DNA from: RBG-16-66-20 sp036262835
Lineage (GTDB): Bacteria; Pseudomonadota; Gammaproteobacteria; Burkholderiales; SG8-39
Assembly: GCA_036262835.1 (NCBI GenBank)
Contig: DATAID010000012.1
Coordinates: 22,573-86,572, forward strand
Length of the DNA stretch: 64,000 nucleotides
Reading direction: 5' to 3'
Positions 1 through 8,670 of this stretch are shown here, piece by piece. The position numbers and the translations under genes were made by a program. The notes beneath the pieces were generated by a model that ran no database searches, had not been told where the DNA came from, and was given only the letters and a program-made list of their open reading frames with translations. How positions within the stretch are numbered: the stretch's first letter is position 1; each line of letters opens with the position of its first letter.

Positions 1-1199
1 TAGGCCTTGTACCAGTCGGTCTGCTTGACCCACTTGCCGCCCTTCGCCTGGAACACCTGCACCCAGCCGCCGCCCTCGTGGTCGACGTTGTTGATCTCCA
101 TCGGGGGAATGAGGCCGCCGAGCGTGAAGCCCTTGATGTGCTCGAAACCCTTCTTCACGTCCTCGGGCGTGATGTTGGTGCCGCCCTTCGCCTTGATCGC
201 GTTCTTGATCGCCTCGACGTGGACCGCGGCGACGAGCACGCCGCGGTTGTAGAAAACGGAGGAATCCATTTCCTTGGGCGCGGGCTTGCCCTGCTTCTTG
301 TACATCGCGACGATTTCCTTCAGCACCGGGTAGTCGTGGCCGACGCCCGCGAACTGGATGCCGTTGTAGCCCTCGGCCACGCCCCAGCCGCCTGCCGCCG
401 CGATGTCGGCTTCCGAGGCGCCCCAGACGAAGGCGACGACCTTGGAAAGCGGGTAGCCGGCGCGCTTGAGCTCCTTGATGGAGACCGAAGGCGAGCGTCC
501 GAAGAGGTGCGTGATCACGAAATCGGGCCGGAAGCGCTGCGCGATGTCGAGCACCTGCGCGCCCATCTCGACCCCCGGGGGCGGCACCGCGAAAGTACGC
601 ATCTCGAAGCCCTCCTCTTTCACGAGCGCCTCCAGCACCGGCAGCGCTTCCTTGCCGGCCGGGTTGTCGTAGTAGAGATAGGCGATCTTCTTGCCCTTCA
701 GGCTCCCGCCCAGCCGGTTCTTGGCGAATTGCACGGCGCCGGCTGCTTGCGACCAGTAGGAGGCCGCGATCGGGAAGATGTAGGGGTAGCGGTCGCCGTT
801 CGCGGCCGCCGCCGTGCCGAAGCCTGGGCAGGTGCCGGCGATCTTGTCTTCCGTAAGCCGCTGCGTGAGCGCCTGCGTCGAGGGCGTGCCGTACAGGCCG
901 ATCAGCACGGCGCCTTCCTTCTTGTGGCGCTCATAGGCCTCGACCGAGGCGGGCACCTTGTACTCGGTGTCGATTTCGAGTGCGCGGATGGGCGTGCCGT
1001 TGATGCCACCCTTGGAGTTCACGAGCGCGATGTAGTCGTGGTAGCCCGGGCACAGGAACACCCCCACGGTCTGCGTCGGGCCGGTGCGATCGCACTGCAG
1101 GCCGATGACGATTTCCTTTTTCTGCGCGAGGGCGCTCGTTGCCCCGAGCAGCGCGGCAGCGGCAACGACGCCGGTCAACAGTCTCGAAAACTTAAGCAT
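1..1199 (-). CDS. Liv-type ABC transporter substrate-binding protein (3' end beyond window)
   Basis: Periplasmic receptor that would bind a branched-chain amino acid or related small carboxylate and hand it to the LivHM permease encoded upstream in the same operon. The gene reads leftward from ATG at 1199, and about 399 codons are visible before the left edge. The N-terminus is a Sec signal peptide (basic MLKFSR, hydrophobic alanine-rich core, ALA-Q cleavage site near residue 26). The mature part begins with a KKEIVIGLQ strand and contains the type I periplasmic-binding fold, with NSKGGINGTPI and DNPAGKEALPVL segments. Family length is roughly 400-430 residues, so only a short C-terminal piece should be missing. 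A 21-bp gap separates it from livM. The substrate cannot be read from sequence. The acyl-CoA synthetase in the operon makes a carboxylic or aromatic acid as plausible as leucine. Confidence 0.9.
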   Translation of the reverse strand, partial: MLKFSRLLTGVVAAAALLGATSALAQKKEIVIGLQCDRTGPTQTVGVFLCPGYHDYIALVNSKGGINGTPIRALEIDTEYKVPASVEAYERHKKEGAVLIGLYGTPSTQALTQRLTEDKIAGTCPGFGTAAAANGDRYPYIFPIAASYWSQAAGAVQFAKNRLGGSLKGKKIAYLYYDNPAGKEALPVLEALVKEEGFEMRTFAVPPPGVEMGAQVLDIAQRFRPDFVITHLFGRSPSVSIKELKRAGYPLSKVVAFVWGASEADIAAAGGWGVAEGYNGIQFAGVGHDYPVLKEIVAMYKKQGKPAPKEMDSSVFYNRGVLVAAVHVEAIKNAIKAKGGTNITPEDVKKGFEHIKGFTLGGLIPPMEINNVDHEGGGWVQVFQAKGGKWVKQTDWYKA

Positions 1200-1220
1200 G
1201 GGTCCCTCCTCCAATGTGCC

Positions 1221-2285
1221 TCAGTACGAGAACGGCCAAACCCGGAAGTAGCTCCGGATGTTGCGCCAGAGCCGGTTGAGGCCCTCCGGCTCCAGCACCA
1301 GAAAAAGGATGATAAGCCCGCCGAACCCGATCAGGCGCAAGTTCGGAATGATGTTGTTGATGTCGAGGCCGGCGAAGAGAACCCCCCCCCAGCTCTCCAT
1401 CCCGAGGCGGATGCAGATCGGCAGCAGGGTCACGAAAATGGCGCCAAGGATCGAGCCCAGGATCGAGCCCAGCCCGCCGATGATGATCATCGCCAGGTAG
1501 TCGATCGAGGTGACGATCGTGAACTGCTCGTAATTGGCGATGCCGAGATAGTAGGTGTAGAGCACGCCCGTGATGCCGGCGTAGAACGCGCTGATCGCGA
1601 ACGAAAGCAGCTTGTAGCGAAAGATGTTGATGCCGATGATCTCGGCGGCGATGTCCTGGTCGCGGATCGCGATGAAGGCCCGGCCGATGCGGCTGCGCAC
1701 GAGGTTGAGCGTGCCGATCACTGCGAGCACCGCGAAGAAAAGGAGGAACCCGTAGAGCTGGCGCTGGGTCTTCAGCTCCGTGCCGAAGAGCGTCGGCCGC
1801 GGCACCTCGATCGAGGCCTGCACGCCGCCCGAGATCCAGGGAACGTGGTTGATCGTCCACTCGATGATGAGCTGGCCGGCGAGCGTGGCGATGGCGAGGT
1901 AGAGCCCCTTGATGCGCAGGCTCGGGATGCCGACCAGCGCGCCGACCGCGGCCGCCATCAAGCCGCCCGCGGGCAGCGTCAGCCAGAAAGGCAGCCCGAG
2001 ACGCACGGCGAGGTTCGCCGCCGTGTAGGCGCCCACCGACATGAATGCGGCGTGACCGATCGAGATCTGGCCCGTGTAGCCGACGAGGATGTTGAGTCCG
2101 AGCGCGCCGACCGTGGCGACGAGAATCAGGTTGAGGATGGAGACGTAGTACTCGTGCAGCACGAAGGGCGCGATGAAAAGGAGCGCGATGATCACTGCCA
2201 CGGCCCAGCGCGCGACCGGCAGCGGATAGAGCGCCATGTCGGCCGCGTAGGTGGTCTTGTAGTAGCCGCTTTCCCGATGAAACAC
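1221..2285 (-). CDS. livM: Branched-chain amino acid ABC transporter permease LivM
   Basis: Inner-membrane permease of the Liv-type importer, 354 residues, forming the channel with LivH. I place the start at GTG 2285, two bases after the livH stop. This gives an N-terminus of the form FHRESGYYKTTYAADMALYP, which matches the soluble leader typical of this LivM subgroup. A downstream ATG would remove it. Successive hydrophobic helices follow. The diagnostic SISIGHAAFM-type segment is present as GQISIGHAAFMSVGAYTA, and the cytoplasmic EAA-like loop appears around GRAFIAIRDQDIAAEIIGIN. The C-terminus runs GLIILFLVLEPEGL. It is transcribed after livH and before the binding protein. The substrate is not deducible. 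Confidence 0.93.
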   Translation of the reverse strand: MFHRESGYYKTTYAADMALYPLPVARWAVAVIIALLFIAPFVLHEYYVSILNLILVATVGALGLNILVGYTGQISIGHAAFMSVGAYTAANLAVRLGLPFWLTLPAGGLMAAAVGALVGIPSLRIKGLYLAIATLAGQLIIEWTINHVPWISGGVQASIEVPRPTLFGTELKTQRQLYGFLLFFAVLAVIGTLNLVRSRIGRAFIAIRDQDIAAEIIGINIFRYKLLSFAISAFYAGITGVLYTYYLGIANYEQFTIVTSIDYLAMIIIGGLGSILGSILGAIFVTLLPICIRLGMESWGGVLFAGLDINNIIPNLRLIGFGGLIILFLVLEPEGLNRLWRNIRSYFRVWPFSY

Positions 2286-2287
2286 GC

Positions 2288-3181
2288 CTACACCCTTTCG
2301 ATGCGCGCTTTGCCGAAGATGCCGTAGGGCCGGATCATCAGCATTACGATCATGAGCACGTAGGGCGCGAAGTCCTTCGTGCCGCCGCCGACCAGCGGGT
2401 CGAGGTATCCGGCGGCGAGGTTCTCGACCACGCCGACGATGAGGCCGCCCACGATCGCGCCGAGGACCGAGTCCAGGCCGCCGAGGATCACCACCGGAAA
2501 GACCTTCAGCCCGACGAGCGCAAGAAAGACGTCGACGCCGAGGAGCGCGCCCCAGGCGATGCCGCCGAGCGCCGAGACGATGCCGGCGAGGCCCCACGCG
2601 ATGGCGAAGTAGCGCTCCACGTGAATGCCCATCGCCATCGCGACCTGCTGGTTGTCGGCCACGGCGCGCATCGCTACGCCCATGCGGCTCTTCAGGAAAA
2701 ACCAGCCGAAGCCGGCGAGAAACGCGAGGCTGAGCGCGGCGCCGACCAGCTGCACCGGCGGCAGGCTGATCGGGCCGAGCACGATGGGCTCGTCGGAGAT
2801 GGGCAGCGAGAGCGCGCGCGTCTCGGCGCCGAAGATGAGCGGGCCGACGCCGCGCAGCACCGCGGCAAGCCCGATCGTCGCCATGATGACCGCAATGATC
2901 GGCCGGCCGATGAGGGGCCTCAGCACCACGCGCTCGAGGCCGAAGCCGAAGGCCACCATGCCGGCGATCGCGGCGATCGCGCCGACCCAGAACGGCGCCC
3001 CGGCAAGCACGATCAGCCCGGCGACCAGAAAACCCGCCAGCATCACGAACTCGCCCTGCGCAAAGTTGATCGCGTCGGTCGCCTTGTAGACGAGCACGAA
3101 GCCGAGCGCGATGAGCGAGTACATGAGGCCGATGAGGAGGCCGTTGGTGACCAGCACCAGCGTGAAGCCCCAGTCAAACAT
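2288..3181 (-). CDS. livH: Branched-chain amino acid ABC transporter permease LivH
   Basis: Second membrane permease of the Liv-type importer, 297 residues, pairing with LivM. It shows about eight hydrophobic segments, the N-terminal ALGFVLVYKATDAINFAQGE signature of LivH, and the loop GVAMRAVADNQQVAMAMGI that contacts the ATPase. The start is ATG 3181. The first bases overlap the last 8 bp of the acyl-CoA synthetase gene, so the two are probably translationally coupled. Length and motif order are normal for the family. Only livG is visible as an ATPase here; livF may lie beyond the left edge. Confidence 0.94.
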   Translation of the reverse strand: MFDWGFTLVLVTNGLLIGLMYSLIALGFVLVYKATDAINFAQGEFVMLAGFLVAGLIVLAGAPFWVGAIAAIAGMVAFGFGLERVVLRPLIGRPIIAVIMATIGLAAVLRGVGPLIFGAETRALSLPISDEPIVLGPISLPPVQLVGAALSLAFLAGFGWFFLKSRMGVAMRAVADNQQVAMAMGIHVERYFAIAWGLAGIVSALGGIAWGALLGVDVFLALVGLKVFPVVILGGLDSVLGAIVGGLIVGVVENLAAGYLDPLVGGGTKDFAPYVLMIVMLMIRPYGIFGKARIERV

Positions 3182-5102
3182 GGATGTCCTCGATGGACAC
3201 CTTCGCGCGCACCGTGGCGCGCTGCCCGTCCTCGTAGGTGACCTCGGTCGCGATCTCGGTCTCGGTCGCGCCGTCGTAGAGCGCCTCGATCACCGGCTTG
3301 TATTTCTCGGCGATCACGCGCCGGCGGAGCTTGCGCGTGCGCGTAACCTCCGCGTCGTCGGCATCGAAATCTTTGGCGAGCAGCAGGAACCGCCGCACGC
3401 GCGTGGCTTCGAGCAGCCCCTCGTTGCAGCGCCGGATCTCCTCGCGGATGAGCGCGCGCACCTCGGGCTTCTGGGTCAGGTCCTGATAGCCGCTATAGGC
3501 GAGGCCGCGCCGTTCTGCCCAGCTTCCGACCGGGTCGAGCGCGATCGCCACCATCGCGGTGACGTGCGATCGCCCGGGGCCGAAGGCGATCGCCTCGCCG
3601 ATATAGGGGCTGAACTTGAGCTTGTTCTCGATGAATTGCGGGGCGATCGGCGTTCCTGCATGTTTCCCGCCTTCCAGCTTTCCCACGTCCTTCGCCCGAT
3701 CGATGATCGCCAGGTGGCCCTGCGGGTCGATGAAGCCGGCGTCGCCGGTGTGGAACCAGCCTTCGGCATCGATCGCCTCCCGGGTCGCGTCGGACTGCTT
3801 GTGGTAGCCGACGAAGACGTTGGCTCCCCGCACGAGCACTTCTCCGCCCTCGGCGATGCGCACCTCGATGCCGGGGCCGGGCGGGCCGACCGTATTCGGA
3901 TTTGCCTGGCTGTCGGGCTGCACCGAGACGAAGGCCGCGAGCTCGGTCGAGCCGTAGACCTGCTTCAGGTTGATGCCGAAGGCGCGGAAGAACCGGAAGG
4001 CGTCGGGGCCGAGCGGCGCGCCGCCCGTGAGGCACCAGCGCGCGCGCCGCAGGCCGATCTGGTCGCGCACCGGCCCGTAAACGAGGAACTCGCCGAGAAG
4101 GAGCGCGAGGCGGAGCATGACCGGCACCGGCTTTCCTTCCGTGCGCAACAGCTCGGCCTCGATGGCGCGGTCGCGGAAGAATTCGAACGCCCGGCGCTTG
4201 AGCCACGAGGCGTCGTTCGCCTTCACCTGGATCTGCGTGAGCAGGTTTTCCCAGATGCGCGGCGCGGCGAGGAAGGCGCTCGGCCCCAGCTCGCGCAGGT
4301 CGCGCTGCACCGTGGTCGGGCTCTCCGGGCAATTGCAGGCGAACCCGACCATCATCTGCAGGACGAGCGTGTAGACCGCGTCGCCGATCCAGGCCATCGG
4401 CAGATACGCGAGCCAGTCGTCCTCGGGCTTGAGGTTGGTACACGCGAGGAAAGCGCTAGCGCTTGCGATGAGGTTGGCGTGCGAGAGCATCGCGCCCTTC
4501 GGTTTGCCCGTGGTGCCGGAGGTGTAGCAGATGAGCGCGACGTCGTCGGGCCTGGCCTTCGCGATTTCCGCTTCCACCAGCCCCGGGTGGCTCGCGCCGT
4601 ATTCCCGGCCGAGCGCCTCCACGGCGCCGAACGCGCGCAGCATCTCGTCGCGGTAGTGGAACATCCCGCGCGCGTCCTCGTAGACGACCAGGCGCAGCTT
4701 CGGCAGCCGCGAGCGGATCGAAAGGATCTTGTCGACCTGCTCCTGGTCCTCGGCGACGAGCACGCTCGCCTCCGCGTGCTCGAGCACATAGACCAGCTCC
4801 TCGGCGGGCGCGTCCTGGTAGAGCGGCGCCGGCACGCCGCCCAGCGCCATCGCGGCAAGCTGCGCGGCGTACAGGCGCGGCCGGTTGTCGCCGACCACCG
4901 CGAGCACGTCGCCGCGCTTGAAGCCGAGTGAGGCGAGGCCGAGCGCGAAATCGCGCACCTGGCCGTAGTACTCGGACCAGGTCTGCGTGCGCCAGATGCC
5001 CATCGTCTTCTCGCGCATCGCCGGCGCGTCGGGACGCTGCTCGGCGTTGCGCTTGAGAAGGCCGGCCAGGGTATCGTCGGCCCAGGTTCGCGTTCCGCTC
5101 AT
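3174..5102 (-). CDS. AMP-binding long-chain-type acyl-CoA synthetase embedded in a Liv operon
   Basis: Adenylate-forming enzyme of 642 residues that activates a carboxylic acid with ATP and coenzyme A. Visible ANL-family motifs in order are the phosphate loop YTSGTTGKPKGAMLSH, the adenine motif YGSTELAAF, GWFHTGDAGFIDPQGHLAI, and DRAKDVGKLEGG near the C-terminal domain hinge. The size and the DRAKDVGKL form resemble long-chain FadD-like or AMP-forming acid:CoA ligases rather than short acetyl-CoA synthetases. It starts 4 bp inside the end of livG (ATGA) and overlaps livH by 8 bp, so it sits between transporter subunits. This suggests that the imported acid is thioesterified on entry. The substrate could be an aromatic, branched or medium-chain acid; the sequence alone does not decide. 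Confidence 0.88.
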   Translation of the reverse strand: MSGTRTWADDTLAGLLKRNAEQRPDAPAMREKTMGIWRTQTWSEYYGQVRDFALGLASLGFKRGDVLAVVGDNRPRLYAAQLAAMALGGVPAPLYQDAPAEELVYVLEHAEASVLVAEDQEQVDKILSIRSRLPKLRLVVYEDARGMFHYRDEMLRAFGAVEALGREYGASHPGLVEAEIAKARPDDVALICYTSGTTGKPKGAMLSHANLIASASAFLACTNLKPEDDWLAYLPMAWIGDAVYTLVLQMMVGFACNCPESPTTVQRDLRELGPSAFLAAPRIWENLLTQIQVKANDASWLKRRAFEFFRDRAIEAELLRTEGKPVPVMLRLALLLGEFLVYGPVRDQIGLRRARWCLTGGAPLGPDAFRFFRAFGINLKQVYGSTELAAFVSVQPDSQANPNTVGPPGPGIEVRIAEGGEVLVRGANVFVGYHKQSDATREAIDAEGWFHTGDAGFIDPQGHLAIIDRAKDVGKLEGGKHAGTPIAPQFIENKLKFSPYIGEAIAFGPGRSHVTAMVAIALDPVGSWAERRGLAYSGYQDLTQKPEVRALIREEIRRCNEGLLEATRVRRFLLLAKDFDADDAEVTRTRKLRRRVIAEKYKPVIEALYDGATETEIATEVTYEDGQRATVRAKVSIEDIHV

Positions 5103-5881
5103 GCGGCTTTTTTCGCTCCCAGGTACGCCTCGATCACCGCGGGGTTCGCCTGCACGGCCTTCGGCTCGCCCGCGGCGATGACGCGGCCGCGATCGAGCAC
5201 CACCACCCGCTGCGAGATGTCCATCACCACTCCCATGTCATGCTCGATCAGGATCACGGTCGTGCCGCGCTCCTCGTTGACGTCGAGCACGTAGCGCGCC
5301 ATGTCCTCCTTTTCTTCCTGGTTCATGCCGCCCATCGGCTCATCGAGCAGGAGGAGCTTCGGCTCGAGTGCGAGCGCCCGCCCGAGCTCGACGCGCTTGC
5401 GCAGCCCGTAGGAGAGCGCGCCGGTCGGCAGCTTCCTCAGGTCCTCGAGCTTGAGGAACTCGATCAGGTCCTCGACCTTCTCGCGATGCGCGATTTCCTC
5501 CTTTTGCGCGAAGCCCCAATAGAGGAACGAGGAGAGCACGCCCGAGCGCATGCGCACGTGCCGCCCCAGCATCAGGTTGTCGAGCACCGTCATGCCGGAA
5601 AAGAGCGCGATGTTCTGGAAGGTGCGCGCGATGCCGCGCTCGGCGATGCGGCTCGGAGAGAAGCGCGTGACGTCCTCGCCCTCGAACTCGATCTTGCCGC
5701 GGTCGGGGCGGTAGAAGCCGCTCACCATGTTGAGGAGCGAGGTCTTGCCCGCGCCGTTCGGGCCGATCACCGAAAGGATCTCGCCCTGGCGCACTTCCAG
5801 GCTCACGTCGTCGACGGCCGTCACGCCGCCGAACTGCTTGGCGACGCCCATGACCCGCAGCTGAGAATCGCCTGCGCGCAA
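5099..5881 (-). CDS. livG: Branched-chain amino acid ABC transporter ATP-binding protein LivG
   Basis: Cytoplasmic ATPase of the Liv-type importer, 260 residues. Walker A is GPNGAGKTSLLN, the Q-loop region includes GIARTFQNIALF, the signature appears in the degenerate form LSYGLRKRVELGRAL, and Walker B is LLLLDEPMGGMN. The LivG-specific insert between Walker A and the signature is present. I accept the TTG start at 5881. The upstream sequence carries an AGAGGGGA ribosome-binding stretch, and starting at the ATG at 5851 would delete the first beta strand (QLRVMGVAKQFGG). It is the first gene of a leftward operon and is divergent from the PaaK-like gene, with a 55-bp gap. Confidence 0.93.
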   Translation of the reverse strand: MRAGDSQLRVMGVAKQFGGVTAVDDVSLEVRQGEILSVIGPNGAGKTSLLNMVSGFYRPDRGKIEFEGEDVTRFSPSRIAERGIARTFQNIALFSGMTVLDNLMLGRHVRMRSGVLSSFLYWGFAQKEEIAHREKVEDLIEFLKLEDLRKLPTGALSYGLRKRVELGRALALEPKLLLLDEPMGGMNQEEKEDMARYVLDVNEERGTTVILIEHDMGVVMDISQRVVVLDRGRVIAAGEPKAVQANPAVIEAYLGAKKAA

Positions 5882-5936
5882 ACCGATCCCCTCTCCTCCA
5901 AGCTCCCGTGTTCATGATGCCGATACAATCCGGGCC

Positions 5937-7184
5937 ATGCAACATTTCGATGAGCTGGAAACCCGCGCGCCGCAGGCGCGCGAGGAAGCGCTCATGGCGG
6001 CGCTGCCGGCGCACCTCGCCCACGCGAAAAAGAGCGCGCCGGGCTGGGCGCGCATCCTCGCCGAGCTCGAGCCCTCGCGCGTGTGTTCGCGCGCGGAGCT
6101 CGCGCGCCTGCCGCTCACCCGAAAATCCGACCTGGGCGATCTGCAGAAGGCCGCACCGCCCCTGGGCGGCCTGAACGCGACGCCCGTCGGCGAGCTCGCG
6201 CGGCTCTTTGCCTCACCCGGCCCGATCTACGAGCCGCAGGGCCGCGGGCCGGACTGGTTCCGCGCCGGCCGCGCCATGTTCGCCGCGGGCTTTCGCGCGG
6301 GCGACATCGTGGTGAATACCTTCTCGTATCACTTCACCCCGGCCGGGGCGATGATGGAGTCGGGCGCGCTTGCGCTCGGCTGCACCGTGGTGCCCACCGG
6401 CACCGGGCAGACCGAGATGCAGGTCGCCGTCATCTCGAGCCTCAAGGTCACGGCCTATGCCGGTACGCCGTCCTTTCTCAAGCTGATCGTCGAGAAGGCC
6501 GATGAGCTCAAGGCCGACATCTCGAGCCTGAAAAAGGCGCTGGTCGGCGCCGAATACCTGCCGCCCGCGCTGCGCGCCGCGATGGCTGAGCGCGGCATCC
6601 GCGTGCTGCAGAGCTACGGCACGGCCGACATCGGCTCGATCGCCTACGAGACGGCGGCGCCCGGCGGCGCGGTGAACGAGGGCATGATGCTCGACGAAGG
6701 CGTGCTCCTCGAGATCGTGCGCCCCGGCACGGGCGATCCGGTGCCCGAGGGCGAGGTGGGCGAAGTCGTGATCACGAGCTTCAACCGCGACTACCCGCTC
6801 ATTCGCTTTGCGACGGGCGACCTCTCGGCGGTGCTGCCGGGCGCGAGCGCCTGCGGCCGCACCAACACGCGCATCCGCGGCTGGATGGGCCGCGCCGACC
6901 AGAGCACCAAGGTGCGCGCGATGTTCGTCACGCCCCGGCAGGTGAACGAGATCCAGCGCCGCCACCCTGAAGTGCTGCGCGCGCGCCTGGTGGTCGAAGG
7001 CGAGACCGGCAACGACCGTATGACGCTCAAGTGCGAGGTGAAAGGGCGTCCCGCCGGGCTTGCCGAGGCAATCGTCGCCTCCATCCGGGAGGTCACCAAG
7101 CTGCGCGGCGAGGTCGAGCTCGCGGATGCCGGAAGCCTGCCGAACGACGGCAAGGTGATCGAGGACCTGCGCAAGTACTCCTAG
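5937..7184 (+). CDS. Phenylacetate-CoA ligase (PaaK)-like AMP-binding protein
   Basis: Predicted acid:CoA ligase of the PaaK branch of the ANL superfamily, 415 residues. It has the PaaK-type opening with RKSDL, an FSYHFTPAGAMMESG segment, the YGTADIGSIAYE adenine motif and the RFATGDLSAVLPG hinge region, followed by the PaaK C-terminal domain (RGWMGRADQSTKVRAMFV). The usual phosphate loop is strongly degenerate (SPGPIYEPQG), so the exact substrate is uncertain, but the overall order is preserved. It is transcribed rightward, divergent from livG. A TACAAT hexamer at 5924-5929 lies only 7 bp ahead of the ATG, so any leader would be very short. Its 3' end overlaps the convergent gene by 4 bp. 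Confidence 0.8.
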   Translation: MQHFDELETRAPQAREEALMAALPAHLAHAKKSAPGWARILAELEPSRVCSRAELARLPLTRKSDLGDLQKAAPPLGGLNATPVGELARLFASPGPIYEPQGRGPDWFRAGRAMFAAGFRAGDIVVNTFSYHFTPAGAMMESGALALGCTVVPTGTGQTEMQVAVISSLKVTAYAGTPSFLKLIVEKADELKADISSLKKALVGAEYLPPALRAAMAERGIRVLQSYGTADIGSIAYETAAPGGAVNEGMMLDEGVLLEIVRPGTGDPVPEGEVGEVVITSFNRDYPLIRFATGDLSAVLPGASACGRTNTRIRGWMGRADQSTKVRAMFVTPRQVNEIQRRHPEVLRARLVVEGETGNDRMTLKCEVKGRPAGLAEAIVASIREVTKLRGEVELADAGSLPNDGKVIEDLRKYS

Positions 7185-7801
7185 GATTTCCGGGCGGCGG
7201 CGACCGGCAGCGCATCGAGGCGCTGCATCTCCGGATTGCGGATCACCGAGCGATCGGCGAGAAACGCCTTGGCGAAGTCCATCGAGTCGGCGCCCCAGAA
7301 AAGCTCGCCGTCGATCTCGAGCATCGGCACGCCAAAGACGCCGTGCCGGATCGCCTCCTCGGTGTTGCTCTTCAGCTTGTCCTTGATTTCCGGTTTTTCG
7401 AGCTCTTCGGCTTTGACGTTCAATTCGCCCAGCAACGCGGAAAACCGTGCGGCATCCGTGGCGTCCGCGCCGCTCGTCCAGACCGATTCGAAGATCTTTC
7501 GGATCGCGTCGGGCCGGCAGCCGCACGCGATCGCAAGCCGCAGGTGGTGGAGCGGGTTGAAGGGATGCCCGGCGGGATAGCGCAGCGGGATGCCCTGGCG
7601 GTGCGCCCACCAGTGGCTCCAGCGATAGGTGTAGCGGCGCTTGGTGGGCATCTCGGCGGGGCCTTTCTGCCCCCAGTGCTTGAGGATGCCGGCGAAGAGC
7701 ACCGGCCGGTAGTCGATGCCGAGCGCGGGCAATTCCTTCAGCCGGTGCAGCCCGATCCAGGCGAAGGGCGAGATGAAATCGAAATACCAGGTGGCGCGCA
7801 T
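7181..7801 (-). CDS. DsbA-fold 2-hydroxychromene-2-carboxylate isomerase family protein
   Basis: Cytoplasmic thioredoxin-fold protein of 206 residues with the hallmark opening WYFDFISPFAWIGLHRL, where the serine replaces the redox CxxC, and the C-terminal GVFGVPMLEIDGELFWGADS stretch with the cis-proline loop. Members isomerise 2-hydroxychromene-2-carboxylate in naphthalene catabolism or act as glutathione-dependent isomerases. Many relatives in betaproteobacteria are unassigned and sit, as here, next to acyl-CoA metabolism genes. No signal peptide is present. It is convergent with the PaaK-like gene (4-bp overlap), and its start lies 35 bp from the divergent crotonase gene, so that gap must hold promoters for both directions. 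Confidence 0.82.
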   Translation of the reverse strand: MRATWYFDFISPFAWIGLHRLKELPALGIDYRPVLFAGILKHWGQKGPAEMPTKRRYTYRWSHWWAHRQGIPLRYPAGHPFNPLHHLRLAIACGCRPDAIRKIFESVWTSGADATDAARFSALLGELNVKAEELEKPEIKDKLKSNTEEAIRHGVFGVPMLEIDGELFWGADSMDFAKAFLADRSVIRNPEMQRLDALPVAAARKS

Positions 7802-7836
7802 GGCGGATTGCTATCCTAGCGCGGAGGAGGACTCGC

Positions 7837-8670
7837 ATGCGCTTCACCGCACTCAAGTATTCCATCGCGGGCCGCATCGCCCGCATCACGCTGAACCGGC
7901 CCGCGCGCCTGAATGCGATCGACGACAAGATGCCGCGCGAAATCCGGCGCGCGATCGAGGCCGCCAACGCCGACGATCGCGTGCACGTGATCGTGCTCTC
8001 GGGCGCGGGTCGCGCTTTCTGCGCGGGCTACGACCTGAAAAAGTATGCGGAAGGGGACCGCCGCAACCGGTGGACGCAGGACATGCCCTGGGATCCGATG
8101 AAGGACTACCGCGGCATGAAGGCCAACACCGACGATTTCTTCTCGATCTGGCGCAGCTACAAGCCGGTGATCTGCAAGGTGCACGGCTATGCGGTGGCGG
8201 GCGGCTCGGACATCGCGCTTTGCGCCGACATCATCCTCATGGAAGAGGACGCGAGGATCGGCTACATGCCCGCGCGCGTCTGGGGCTGCCCGACGACCGC
8301 GATGTGGGTCTACCGCCTCGGCGCCGAAAAAGCGAAGCGCATGCTCCTCACCGGCGACACGGTCGATGGCCGCACGGCCGAGAAGATGGGTCTCGTCTAC
8401 AAGGCGGTGCCGAAGAAGGACCTCGACAAGGAAGTCGAGGCGCTTGCGAAGCGGATGGCGGGCGTGCCGAGAAACCAGCTCATGATGCAGAAGCTCATGA
8501 TCAACCAGGCCTACGACAACATGGGCCTCGCCGGCACCCAGATGATCGCCACGCTCTTCGACGGCATCACGCGGCACACGCCCGAGGGCGCGTGGTTCAA
8601 GAACTATGCGGAAGAGCACGGCTTCCACGAAGCGGTGAAATGGCGGGATAGCGGGAAGGCCATTCCATGA
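7837..8670 (+). CDS. Enoyl-CoA hydratase/isomerase (crotonase) family protein
   Basis: Crotonase-fold enzyme of 277 residues acting on an acyl-CoA. The two oxyanion-hole segments are visible as GAGRAFCAGYDLKK and HGYAVAGGSDIALCAD. The second half carries YMPARVWGCPTT and the hydratase helix. The acid/base position after the second oxyanion loop is not the classic Glu pair of E. coli-type hydratases, so isomerase or another thioester chemistry is possible. ATG 7837 is preceded by a strong GGAGGAGG ribosome-binding site. The stop overlaps the start of the next crotonase by 4 bp (ATGA), so the two crotonases form a coupled pair. Confidence 0.87.
   Translation: MRFTALKYSIAGRIARITLNRPARLNAIDDKMPREIRRAIEAANADDRVHVIVLSGAGRAFCAGYDLKKYAEGDRRNRWTQDMPWDPMKDYRGMKANTDDFFSIWRSYKPVICKVHGYAVAGGSDIALCADIILMEEDARIGYMPARVWGCPTTAMWVYRLGAEKAKRMLLTGDTVDGRTAEKMGLVYKAVPKKDLDKEVEALAKRMAGVPRNQLMMQKLMINQAYDNMGLAGTQMIATLFDGITRHTPEGAWFKNYAEEHGFHEAVKWRDSGKAIP

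Noticed and set aside
78..2327. Very long open frame on the plus strand opposite the Liv genes
   Set aside because: Its translation is a low-complexity Arg/Asp/His/Ala-rich shadow of the GC-rich antisense genes; the opposite strand encodes the recognisable binding protein and LivM.
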